A program made the position numbers and the translations under genes. Positions 43,218 through 50,623 of a stretch of 64,000 nucleotides of DNA are shown in pieces. This DNA comes from CAVQKZ01 sp963837325 (GTDB lineage Bacteria; Actinomycetota; Actinomycetes; Mycobacteriales; Jatrophihabitantaceae), in assembly GCA_963837325.1 (NCBI GenBank), contig CAWIMV010000002.1, positions 558,001-622,000 of the forward strand. The letters are read 5' to 3'. The notes beneath the pieces are model-generated. The model saw nothing but the letters and a program-made list of their open reading frames with translations. It was not told the origin of the DNA and searched no databases. Position 1 is the first letter of the stretch, and each line of letters opens with the position of its first letter.

Positions 43218-43303
43218 TTTTCCCCGCTGGTGACCGGTCCAACCCCGCTTTTCCCCGCTGGTGACCGGTTTCGCCGGCCGAAACCGGTCGTCCGCGGGGA
43301 AAA
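43218..43303. repeat. 55-bp-core repeat element (locus 4), best-formed copy
   Basis: A left unit TTTTCCCCGCTGGTGACCGG at 43218-43237, then (31 bp on) the core 43249-43303. Its outer arms are TTTTCCCCGC / GCGGGGAAAA. Inside is a perfect 11-bp stem GACCGGTTTCG (43263-43273) / CGAAACCGGTC (43279-43289) around a 5-nt loop. It lies between the convergent aldo-keto reductase and alpha-amylase genes. Confidence 0.92.
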
Positions 43304-43309
43304 CAAGAC

Positions 43310-43374
43310 CCCCGACCGCGCCCCGACCGCGCCCCAACCGCGCCCCGACCGCGCCCAACCGCGCCCCGACCGCG
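43310..43374. repeat. Tandem repeat of an 11-bp GC-rich unit
   Basis: Five copies of CCCC(G/A)ACCGCG and one 10-bp variant lie head to tail (starting at 43310, 43321, 43332, 43343, 43354, 43364). They run right up to the alpha-amylase stop codon at 43376. It looks like replication-slippage DNA added beside repeat locus 4. Confidence 0.9.
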
Positions 43375-43375
43375 C

Positions 43376-44962
43376 CTAGGTGCGCACCCGATCCGCGGCA
43401 GCGAACGCGACAGCATCCTGTGCCGGCACGGTAACCGTCGCTCGGCCCTGCGCGTCCACGACGACGGTCGGCCGGCTGCAGGCACCATGGCTCGCGGTGC
43501 CGTGGATGATGTCGCAGTAGCGCCCGCGGGGTAGGCCGGTCTGGAAGCGATGGGTCTGGGCCGTGCCTTCGTGGTTGATCGCGATCCAGGCTCGATGGCC
43601 TCGGCTGAACGCGATCAGGTTGACGGAGTCGTCGTACCAGTTCGCCACCGGCGCACTGCCTGCGTCGTTGTGCCAGCCGACCATGTTGGCCACACCGTTG
43701 ACCCGATCGGTGCAGACCCACTGACCGTTAGCGCAGTCGGTGTTGGTGATGAATCCCTGCGCATCCGACGGCGGCGAATCGTCGGAGTTGGTGAACGCGA
43801 AGCCGGCATAGACCTGCGGACGGCCGTGCGGCCAGGCCAACATGAACTCGGTCGCAATCGTGTTCGTGGCGCCGTCCTTGTAGCTCAGGGTCGAGCCGTT
43901 GCGCTCGGAGTCGTGGTTCTCGACGAACACGAGTTCCTTGCCGCTGGGCAGCAGCCCGGAGCGCGTCCCGAAGACTTGCAGGTCGGTGATGCTGCCGCCG
44001 GGGGGAGTGACGTAGCTCTTGAACGCGTCGTGGATCTGGGCCGCGTAGTCGAAGCCGAGCAGGCTGCCCTCGTCCTCGAACGCCCACGGCGAGAGCTTGC
44101 CCGGACCGCCCGGCGGGACTTCCAGCGCGAGGTACGGCCGGGTGCCGTCGACGGTGCGATGCAGCCTGGCTTCGATGGCCCTCATGTCGCTCGCCGGGAT
44201 GTGCTTGGCCGCGTCGACCCGGAAGCCGGAGACGCCGTAGCCGAGCAACTTGTTCAGGTATCCGGCGAGCTTGGTCTGCACGGCGGGTCGTTCGGTGCGA
44301 AGGTCGCTCAGCCCGACCAGTTCGCACTTGGTCACTTGGCGGTAGTCGTTGAAGTCGGCGATCGTGCCGTTCTGGTCCGCGCTGCCCGCGGCCGGCGCTA
44401 TCGGGCAGTCCGCCGGGTAGGAGTGGAAGTCGGCCGGACCGTACAGCCCCGCGTAGTTGTACTTGCTGTAGTGGACGCCGCCGTAGGAGACGTTGCCCTG
44501 GCCAGTCATGTGGTTGATCACCGCATCGACGTAGACCTTGACGCCGGCGCGACGGCAGGTGCCGACCATCGACTTGAACTGCGCCTCATTGCCCATCCGG
44601 CTGGTCAGCTTGTAGTCGACCGGCTGGTAGACCTCCCACCACGGATGGACGGGCGCCGGCCCACTGCGAGACAGCGAGTCGGCCGGCGGTGCGACCTGCA
44701 CGCCGCCATAGCCTTTCGGGCCGAGCACCGTCGTGCATTCCTTCGCGATCGATGGCCAGTTCCACTCAAAGAGATTGGCAATGACGTCGCGAGAGCCGGG
44801 CGCCCGCGCCGCCGAGGCTGGGGCGGCGCCCGGAGCCGCCTCGGCCGACGTCACCGCGGCCAGACAGGTAACCGCCACGACGGCGCAACCGAGCCCGGCC
44901 GAAGCGAGCCGTCGGCGCGAGAAAGGGGTTGACGCGGAGCGGTGTCGACGGAGGTTACGCAT
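43376..44962 (-). CDS. Secreted alpha-amylase (GH13)
   Basis: 528 residues. A signal peptide with twin-Arg-rich start (RRRLASAGLGCAVVAVTCLA) is followed by mature GH13. Motifs are FEWNWPSIAKECTTVLGPKG, region I DAVINH, nucleophile in GFRVDAAKH (Asp about 247), acid/base in YLALEVPPGG (Glu about 280) and the transition-state Asp in FVENHDSER (about 350). The pattern matches the actinobacterial/animal GH13 type-32 group. A C-terminal beta domain ends AAADRV. It hydrolyses alpha-1,4-glucans outside the cell. No starch-binding module is present. The stop adjoins a tandem repeat. Confidence 0.93.
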   Translation of the reverse strand: MRNLRRHRSASTPFSRRRLASAGLGCAVVAVTCLAAVTSAEAAPGAAPASAARAPGSRDVIANLFEWNWPSIAKECTTVLGPKGYGGVQVAPPADSLSRSGPAPVHPWWEVYQPVDYKLTSRMGNEAQFKSMVGTCRRAGVKVYVDAVINHMTGQGNVSYGGVHYSKYNYAGLYGPADFHSYPADCPIAPAAGSADQNGTIADFNDYRQVTKCELVGLSDLRTERPAVQTKLAGYLNKLLGYGVSGFRVDAAKHIPASDMRAIEARLHRTVDGTRPYLALEVPPGGPGKLSPWAFEDEGSLLGFDYAAQIHDAFKSYVTPPGGSITDLQVFGTRSGLLPSGKELVFVENHDSERNGSTLSYKDGATNTIATEFMLAWPHGRPQVYAGFAFTNSDDSPPSDAQGFITNTDCANGQWVCTDRVNGVANMVGWHNDAGSAPVANWYDDSVNLIAFSRGHRAWIAINHEGTAQTHRFQTGLPRGRYCDIIHGTASHGACSRPTVVVDAQGRATVTVPAQDAVAFAAADRVRT

Positions 44963-45099
44963 GTGAGCTCCCGAGAGTGAGGCGGAGGAACGAGCGCACG
45001 GGTGTAACGGCGAGCCCGGGCGGTTGGGACATTAGCGCCGCGTCGACGCGCCGGTAAAAGCTGCGGCGTAGCGCGCGCCGGTCTGGCAGCATCGCCGGG

Positions 45100-45501
45100 A
45101 TGACAGCACCACGTCCCGCGAGCATCCCCGAAGGCCTGGTCGTCGAGTTGTCGAGGGGCAAGGTGCTGCCCGGAGCCAGCGCCGAGGCCGACCGCTGGAT
45201 GCAGATGCTCAACGACCGACTCGACGAGTGTGTCGCGACCCTGGACCGCGAACGGATGGCCATCGAGATCGTCTTCCGGCTGCGCGAGGGCGAAGACGAC
45301 TACCTCTACTGGGTGAGCGTCCACGGTGCCGACGGCGGCGGGCTCGACCTCGACAACGCCATCGACCGCGACCACCTCGCCCAGGCCAAGCGGACCAAGG
45401 AACCGGGCTGGGTGGAGGCCGAACCGCAGGTGCTGATGCTGCCCGAGCCAGTGCGAAAGGCCGTCCTGGACTGGGCGTTGCGGCCGGGTCCGCAGACCTG
45501 A
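45100..45501 (+). CDS. DUF6176-like small protein
   Basis: 133 residues, soluble, alpha/beta. It has the recurrent pattern VVELSRGKVLPGASAEADRW ... ERMAIEIVFRLREGEDDYLYW ... PEPVRKAVLDWAL. I associate this with an uncharacterised family (DUF6176, a ferredoxin-like fold), with moderate confidence only. No signal or membrane segment. It is divergent from the alpha-amylase gene and convergent with a phosphotransferase gene. Confidence 0.65.
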   Translation: MTAPRPASIPEGLVVELSRGKVLPGASAEADRWMQMLNDRLDECVATLDRERMAIEIVFRLREGEDDYLYWVSVHGADGGGLDLDNAIDRDHLAQAKRTKEPGWVEAEPQVLMLPEPVRKAVLDWALRPGPQT

Positions 45502-45514
45502 TCGACGCGGCCGG

Positions 45515-46171
45515 CTATCGAGATTCGTCGAGGCGGGCGACGGCCTGCGCGAGTCGGTCGCGTTCCGGTTCGGTCAGGTTCGGGTCGGCGCGGCGCATCG
45601 CGGTGGCCTCCGCGACCGCCGGCCGGTTCAGCGGGCCGACCGCGGCCAGGAACGCCGCGAGCACCGCATCGGCGCCGCGCGCGATATCGGGCTCTGCCGC
45701 CGTCGCGACCTGGGCCAGGATCAACGCGCTCAACGCCACGTCGAGTGCCGGCGCACCGTCGGCGGCGTTGCGCCAGTCGATGACGACCGGGCCGTCCGGG
45801 CCGAGGATGACGTTGTCCGGATGCAGGTCGAGATGCAGCACCCGGCGCTCAGGTGCTGCTGGGTCGCGGCCGGCGATTGCGTGCAGCCGGGCGTGCAGCT
45901 CGGCGAGGATGCGCCCGGCGTCATCCGGAGCGAGGCGGCCGTCACGCAGAGACGCGAGCATCGTCGGACCGTCGACGCGGTCCAGCACCAGGTCGCGGTC
46001 GTGCGCGGCGTGGACGGCTGGGACGGGATAGCCATGTGTGGCCACGTACCGCATGAATTCGGCTTCGGCGGTGACGTCGCCGCCGGCGCGATAGCGCCGC
46101 AGGACCCGGCGGGTGTCGAGCGCGTACACGTCGGCATCGCGGCCCGACGCCAGCGGTGCGGCGTTGTCCAC
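45515..46171 (-). CDS. Aminoglycoside phosphotransferase-family protein
   Basis: About 218 residues from GTG 46171. It has the APH/choline-kinase fold: APLASGRDADVYALD nucleotide loop, the catalytic VLHLDLHPDNVIL (HxDxxxxN) and VVIDWRNAADGAP with the metal-binding Asp. It phosphorylates an unknown small molecule; many such genes are not resistance genes. It starts 2 bp after the stop of the S9 peptidase gene, so the two are likely coexpressed. Confidence 0.82.
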   Translation of the reverse strand: MDNAAPLASGRDADVYALDTRRVLRRYRAGGDVTAEAEFMRYVATHGYPVPAVHAAHDRDLVLDRVDGPTMLASLRDGRLAPDDAGRILAELHARLHAIAGRDPAAPERRVLHLDLHPDNVILGPDGPVVIDWRNAADGAPALDVALSALILAQVATAAEPDIARGADAVLAAFLAAVGPLNRPAVAEATAMRRADPNLTEPERDRLAQAVARLDESR

Positions 46172-46173
46172 GG

Positions 46174-48177
46174 TCAGAGCAGCTCGGGTTGCTGCCACTT
46201 CTCGCCGTGCACGTGAGTGGCTAACCAGGCCCAGACCGTCTCGTACCAGATGCGGGCGTTGTGCGGCTTGAGGATCCAGTGCCCCTCGTCCGGGAAGTAC
46301 AGGTAGGACGACTCGACGTTGCGCCGCTTGAGGTCCCACCACAGTCGCAGCCCTTCGCCGACAGGGACGCGGTAATCCTTGTCGCCGTGGACGACCAGCA
46401 TCGGCGTCGAGATGTTGTCGAGGAAGTGGTGCGGCGACCACTTCTGGTAGCGCTCGGGCCGCTCGGCCTGTACGCCCCACTCGCGCACCCAGTAGGCCGG
46501 GTAGTCGGTCGTGCCCTGGAACTGGTCGAGCGCCCACAGGCTGGCGTGGGTGACGATGCAGCGGAACCGGTCGGTGTGCCCGGCGATCCAGTTCGCCATG
46601 TAGCCGCCGTAGGAACCGCCCATGGCCGCGACCTTCTCGTGGTCGATGTCAGCTCGCGTTTCGGCGGCGTCGGTGATCGTCATGAGGTCGGTGTAGGACG
46701 CGCCGCCCCACTCGCCCCACCCCCGTCGCAGCATCGCCTGGCCGTACCCGGTCGACAGCGCCGGGTCGGGCAGCAGCACGGCGTAACCCCGCGAAACCAT
46801 GAGCCACGGGTTCCAGCGCCAGCTCCACGAGTTCCAGGAGCCGAGCGGGCCACCGTGGACCCATAGCAGCAGCGGTGCGGGGTTATTGGCCGACGCGTCG
46901 TTTGGCAGGGCCAGCCAGGCCCGCACCTGCGAGCCGTCGGCCACCGTCGTCGTCAGCTCCTCGACCCGGCCGGGAACCGAGACCCCGCCCGGCGCGGGCA
47001 GCGGGATCGGTTCACCGTCGGTGGCCATTGCGTCGAGCCGAACGGGGGCGGGCGGGGCGTCGACGTGATCGCGTAGCGCGTACAGCGTTCGCCCGTCCGG
47101 CGCGACGACGACGTTCGTGTAGTGCCCGCTGCGGGTCACCCGGGTGAGCGCGCCGGTGGCAACGTCGACGCGGAAGACCGGACGATGGCCACGTTCGTCG
47201 GCGCTGAAGTAGACCGCGCTGTCGTCGACGGCGAACGCAGGAGATTCGGGCATGAGGTCAGCGTCGACCGCGAGCTCGCGGCCGGTGCCCGACGCCAGCT
47301 CGAGCAGCCACAGCGACGCGACGGGCGGGTCGTCGTACGTCCCGTCCTGGGTGCGGACGCACGCTACGTAGGCGCCGTCGCGCGAGACCGCGGGCTCGGT
47401 GAAGAAGATCTCTGGGTCGTCGGCCAGGATGCGTTGCTCGCCGTTCGCCGCGTCGATCGCGACCAGCCGCTGGCGCGGGTAACCCGGTTCGTCCGGAGTA
47501 GCCCAACTGGTGATCACCGTCCGTCCGTCCGGCGTGACGACGAACGACGTTTCGTCGAGCGCGCGGCCGGGCGCCGGGGTGATGTCACGCGCGCTCTCGT
47601 CACTGTTGACGTGCTCGTCGTCCGGCAATGTGGGCACGACCAGCAGGTGCGTCTCGTCCGGGCCGAGGTCGTGGTCCCACACGCGCACCGGCGAGACGTG
47701 GTGCAAGATTGCGCCGACCTTCGCGTCCTTGCGGGCCTTGCGGCGCTTGTCGTCGGCCTCGGTGTCCAGGCTTCCGGGCAGCACAGGTGAGGCCGCAACG
47801 ACGGTTCCGGCATCGTGGGCCACGCGGATCGCGGTGACGCCGCCCGGTCGTTCCAGGGCCTTGCGGGCCTCACCCGCCCCGGCCGGCAGCTGCCACAGTG
47901 CCGCTGGCTTGTCGTCGTCGTCCGCGCGGTTGCTGAGGAACAGCAGCGAACCGTCCGCGGCGAAGGCCGGACCGGACTCGCCCCGCTCGGAGTGCGTCAA
48001 CCGCCTCGGCGGGTCCACGCCGGCCGGGTCGATGGCCCATAAGGCGTTGATGAACTTGGTGCCCTCCCGATTCAGGCTGGCCACGGTCGCGACGAGCGCC
48101 GTGCCGTCGACCGAGAGCGCGAGGTCGGTGACGCGGGGAATAGCGAGGTAGTCGGAAAATTCCGCGAAGCCGGTCAT
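46174..48177 (-). CDS. S9-family (acylaminoacyl/DPP-like) serine peptidase
   Basis: About 667 residues: an N-terminal beta-propeller (WD/TolB-like blades over about residues 10-400) and a C-terminal alpha/beta-hydrolase domain. The catalytic triad is Ser in MGGSYGGYM (about 521), Asp in HGDKDYRVP (about 599), and His in PDEGHWI (about 630). No signal peptide, so cytoplasmic. It releases N-terminal residues or dipeptides from small peptides. The ATG at 48177 is preferred to one three codons upstream. A second, distinct S9 peptidase lies at 50.6 kb. Confidence 0.92.
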   Translation of the reverse strand: MTGFAEFSDYLAIPRVTDLALSVDGTALVATVASLNREGTKFINALWAIDPAGVDPPRRLTHSERGESGPAFAADGSLLFLSNRADDDDKPAALWQLPAGAGEARKALERPGGVTAIRVAHDAGTVVAASPVLPGSLDTEADDKRRKARKDAKVGAILHHVSPVRVWDHDLGPDETHLLVVPTLPDDEHVNSDESARDITPAPGRALDETSFVVTPDGRTVITSWATPDEPGYPRQRLVAIDAANGEQRILADDPEIFFTEPAVSRDGAYVACVRTQDGTYDDPPVASLWLLELASGTGRELAVDADLMPESPAFAVDDSAVYFSADERGHRPVFRVDVATGALTRVTRSGHYTNVVVAPDGRTLYALRDHVDAPPAPVRLDAMATDGEPIPLPAPGGVSVPGRVEELTTTVADGSQVRAWLALPNDASANNPAPLLLWVHGGPLGSWNSWSWRWNPWLMVSRGYAVLLPDPALSTGYGQAMLRRGWGEWGGASYTDLMTITDAAETRADIDHEKVAAMGGSYGGYMANWIAGHTDRFRCIVTHASLWALDQFQGTTDYPAYWVREWGVQAERPERYQKWSPHHFLDNISTPMLVVHGDKDYRVPVGEGLRLWWDLKRRNVESSYLYFPDEGHWILKPHNARIWYETVWAWLATHVHGEKWQQPELL

Positions 48178-48228
48178 GCTTTGCACCGTATCCAGGTCTT
48201 GGCTGGGCGTCGAACTCCGGTGCTTACG

Positions 48229-48277
48229 CCGATTGTGCGACTTCTGGCTTTCTCACGCCGCCAGAAGTCGCAATCGG
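48229..48277. repeat. 18-bp hairpin between divergent S9 peptidase and moeA
   Basis: Left arm CCGATT (48229-48234), GT bulge, GCGACTTCTGGC (48237-48248); right arm GCCAGAAGTCGC (48260-48271), AATCGG (48272-48277), with an 11-nt loop between. It lies in the 112-bp shared upstream region and ends 12 bp before the moeA ATG. It is unrelated to the TTTTCCCC family. It may be a dispersed palindrome or a control site. Confidence 0.8.
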
Positions 48278-48289
48278 ACTTGGGGCAGG

Positions 48290-49492
48290 ATGTCCGTTGT
48301 GCGCACGGTTGCCGAACACGCCGAGCTCGTCGCCAACCTGATCGCGACCGGTTCGCCGAGAGCGGTGCCGCTGGCCGAGGCGGCCGGCCGGGTACTCGGC
48401 GCCGACGTGATCGCCGCCCGCGCGTTGCCACCATTCGACAACTCCGCCATGGACGGCTACGCGGTGCGCGCTGCCGACATCGACGCCGCCACCCCGGAAG
48501 CCCCGGTCTGGCTGCTGGTGGCCCAGGACATCCCCGCCGGCCGCGGCGACACTCCGGCGCTGGCGCCGGGCACCGCGCACCGGATCATGACCGGCGCGGC
48601 GTTGCCCGACGGAGCCGACGCCATCGTCCAGGTGGAGCTCACCGACGGCGGCATCGACGTCGTGCGGGTCGACGGGCCGTCGGCGCCGGGGCGGTTCGTG
48701 CGTCGGGCCGGTGAGGACGTTCAGGTCGGTGAGGTCGTGCTGCGCGCCGGGGCAGAACTCGGCGCCGCTCAGCTCGGGCTGCTCGCGGCACTCGGGGAGC
48801 CGACGGTCAGCGTCATCCCACCAGTCCGGGTGCTCGTGCTCTCGACCGGTTCGGAGCTCGTGGAACCCGGGCAGCCGCTGCGGCACGGCCAGATCCACGA
48901 GTCGAACGGGGTCATGCTGGCCACCGCGGTGCGCGCGGCCGGTGCGTTTGCAGAGCAGGTTCACTTCGTCCCCGACGACGTCGATGCTTTCCGGGCTGCG
49001 TTCGACCAGCTCGGCGAGTTCGACCTGGTGTTGACGTCGGGCGGCGTGAGCGCCGGTGCGTACGAGGTGGTCAAAGATGCCTTGGCTGGTGCGGGCGTGG
49101 AGTTCGTCAAGGTGGCGATGCAGCCGGGGATGCCTCAGGGCGCGGGCCGCTTCCGCGACACGACGGTCGTCACCCTGCCCGGTAACCCGGTCAGTTCACT
49201 GGTGTCGTTCGAGGTCTTCGTGCGCCCGGCGTTGCGGGCCGCGATGGGCTACCGGGACATCCATCGCCCGGTGGTCAGCGCGCGACTCGCCGAAGCACTG
49301 GACTCACCGGCGGGGCGGCGCCAGTTCCGTCGCGGGCGGCTGGACCGCGACACCGGCGAGGTCGCGGTGGTCGGGCCGCCCGGATCGCACTTCTTGCGGT
49401 GGCTGGCCAGCGCCGACTGCCTGCTCGAGGTCCCCGAGGACGTCACCCACCTCGACGCCGGCAGAGAGGTCGACGTCTGGGTGATCGACTGA
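48290..49492 (+). CDS. moeA: Molybdopterin molybdotransferase (MoeA)
   Basis: 400 residues. PPFDNSAMDGYAVRAADI and TGAALPDGADAIVQVE in the N-terminal part, the MoCF-binding domain with LVLSTGSELVEPG, IHESNGVML and TSGGVSAGAYEVVKD, and PGNPVSSLVSFEVFVRPAL, all typical of MoeA. It inserts molybdate into adenylylated molybdopterin. The ATG at 48290 gives MSVVRTVAEHAELV. No other molybdenum-cofactor genes are nearby. It is convergent with the Rpf-like gene, with stops 1 bp apart. Confidence 0.92.
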   Translation: MSVVRTVAEHAELVANLIATGSPRAVPLAEAAGRVLGADVIAARALPPFDNSAMDGYAVRAADIDAATPEAPVWLLVAQDIPAGRGDTPALAPGTAHRIMTGAALPDGADAIVQVELTDGGIDVVRVDGPSAPGRFVRRAGEDVQVGEVVLRAGAELGAAQLGLLAALGEPTVSVIPPVRVLVLSTGSELVEPGQPLRHGQIHESNGVMLATAVRAAGAFAEQVHFVPDDVDAFRAAFDQLGEFDLVLTSGGVSAGAYEVVKDALAGAGVEFVKVAMQPGMPQGAGRFRDTTVVTLPGNPVSSLVSFEVFVRPALRAAMGYRDIHRPVVSARLAEALDSPAGRRQFRRGRLDRDTGEVAVVGPPGSHFLRWLASADCLLEVPEDVTHLDAGREVDVWVID

Positions 49493-49493
49493 C

Positions 49494-50390
49494 TCAGTAC
49501 CAGCCGGTCCAGGCCCGGTTCCAGGTGGTGGTGCCGAGCGTGCCGTTCGCGACGAGGCCGTTGCGCTGCTGCAGTCGGATGACCATGGCCTGGGTGATGG
49601 GGCCGAACCCGCCGGTGCCGACCGGGGCGAAACCGCGGAGGTGCATCTCGTTCTGGAAGGCCTTGATCGTCGTGTTGTTGTCGCCGAGGTGGTAGCCCCG
49701 GGTGCCGGTGAACGGCGGCGCGGTCTTCGCTGGTCCAGGCACTGGCAGCTCCGAGTACCGGCCCGTCCACGCCGCGTGCCAGGTGGTGGTGCCGAGGGTG
49801 CCGTTGGCGACGATCCCGTTGAGCTGCTGCAGTCGTTTGACCAGCACTTCGGTGACGGGTCCGAATCCGCCCGTGCCGATTGGCGCCCAGCCGCGAGTAT
49901 GCATCTGCGCCTGGAAGGCCTTGATCGTCGCGTTGTCGTCGCCGAGGTCGTAGCCCCGGGTCCCGGGGAAGGCCGGAGCCAGCGGCGGGGGCAGCTTGAT
50001 GTCGCTGATCCGGCCGGAGCGGGCGTCGGCGTCGTCGTGGAGCCCGACGATCTTGGCGCACTGCCACGGCTGCCAGCCGCGCTGACGGTAGAGGATCAGC
50101 GCGCGGGCGTCCTGGTCGGCCGGCCGGGCTAGATAGGGGTACCCGAGACCGCCGACGCCGCGCCAGGTTGCGAGGTCGAACTGGTAGGCGCCGTAGTGGT
50201 TGTTGCCGGTGTCGATCTTGTAGTTGTTGCTCGACTCGCACATGCGCAGCTTCAGCCAGGCGGCGGCGGACGGATCGGCCGACGCGGGTGCGACTGGCGC
50301 CGCGAAACTCACGGCCGTCGCGGCCAGGGCCAGGGCGAGCAGTTGGGCGGTTCGAATTCTGGAGCGCTTGGGCTGATTGCTGGGGCCCAT
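49494..50390 (-). CDS. Rpf-like transglycosylase with two peptidoglycan-binding domains
   Basis: 298 residues. A signal peptide (about 1-39, cleavage after ASA) precedes an Rpf/transglycosylase-like domain of about 75 residues (WLKLRMCESSNNY with catalytic Glu52, GAYQFDLATWRGVGG, WQPWQCAKIVGL). Two nearly identical PG_binding_1 repeats follow, each beginning GTRGY(D/H)LGD and ending GTLGTTTW. Rpf enzymes cleave peptidoglycan glycan strands and help dormant actinomycetes resume growth. The usual accessory domains (DUF348/G5 or LysM) are replaced by the twin repeats. ATG 50390 follows GAGAGG. Its own promoter is visible. Confidence 0.88.
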   Translation of the reverse strand: MGPSNQPKRSRIRTAQLLALALAATAVSFAAPVAPASADPSAAAWLKLRMCESSNNYKIDTGNNHYGAYQFDLATWRGVGGLGYPYLARPADQDARALILYRQRGWQPWQCAKIVGLHDDADARSGRISDIKLPPPLAPAFPGTRGYDLGDDNATIKAFQAQMHTRGWAPIGTGGFGPVTEVLVKRLQQLNGIVANGTLGTTTWHAAWTGRYSELPVPGPAKTAPPFTGTRGYHLGDNNTTIKAFQNEMHLRGFAPVGTGGFGPITQAMVIRLQQRNGLVANGTLGTTTWNRAWTGWY

Positions 50391-50478
50391 CGGTACCTCT
50401 CGTTGCGCCGGAACGGTCGATGCCAACGGCGCGAATACGGCTGCGAGGCACGACCTGGTGCCGCCCCTATCAACCCTC

Positions 50479-50508
50479 AGCTTCACACGAAGTTAACAAG
50501 ACTGTCAA
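50479..50508 (-). promoter_or_regulatory. Promoter of the Rpf-like gene
   Basis: On the minus strand, a consensus -35 TTGACA (plus 50503-50508), an 18-bp spacer containing GTTAAC, and a -10-like GAAGCT (plus 50479-50484). This predicts a leader of about 80 nt. I looked for a cyclic-di-AMP (ydaO) riboswitch in that leader, since rpf genes often have one, and saw no match. Confidence 0.6.
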
Positions 50509-50623
50509 CCGATCTTGGTCTCACGACGGCCGGTCACGACGCCCGCCCGTGGTTGCGGCCTGGCCCGAACGGCGTCGACGACACCGGTGCGGGCCGGTTG
50601 GCCGCGTCTCATAGGGTCGGCTG

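Noticed and set aside
50391..50600. c-di-AMP (ydaO) riboswitch upstream of the Rpf-like gene
   Set aside because: Checked because rpf genes often carry one; the conserved sequence blocks are not there, and the promoter predicts a leader of only about 80 nt.
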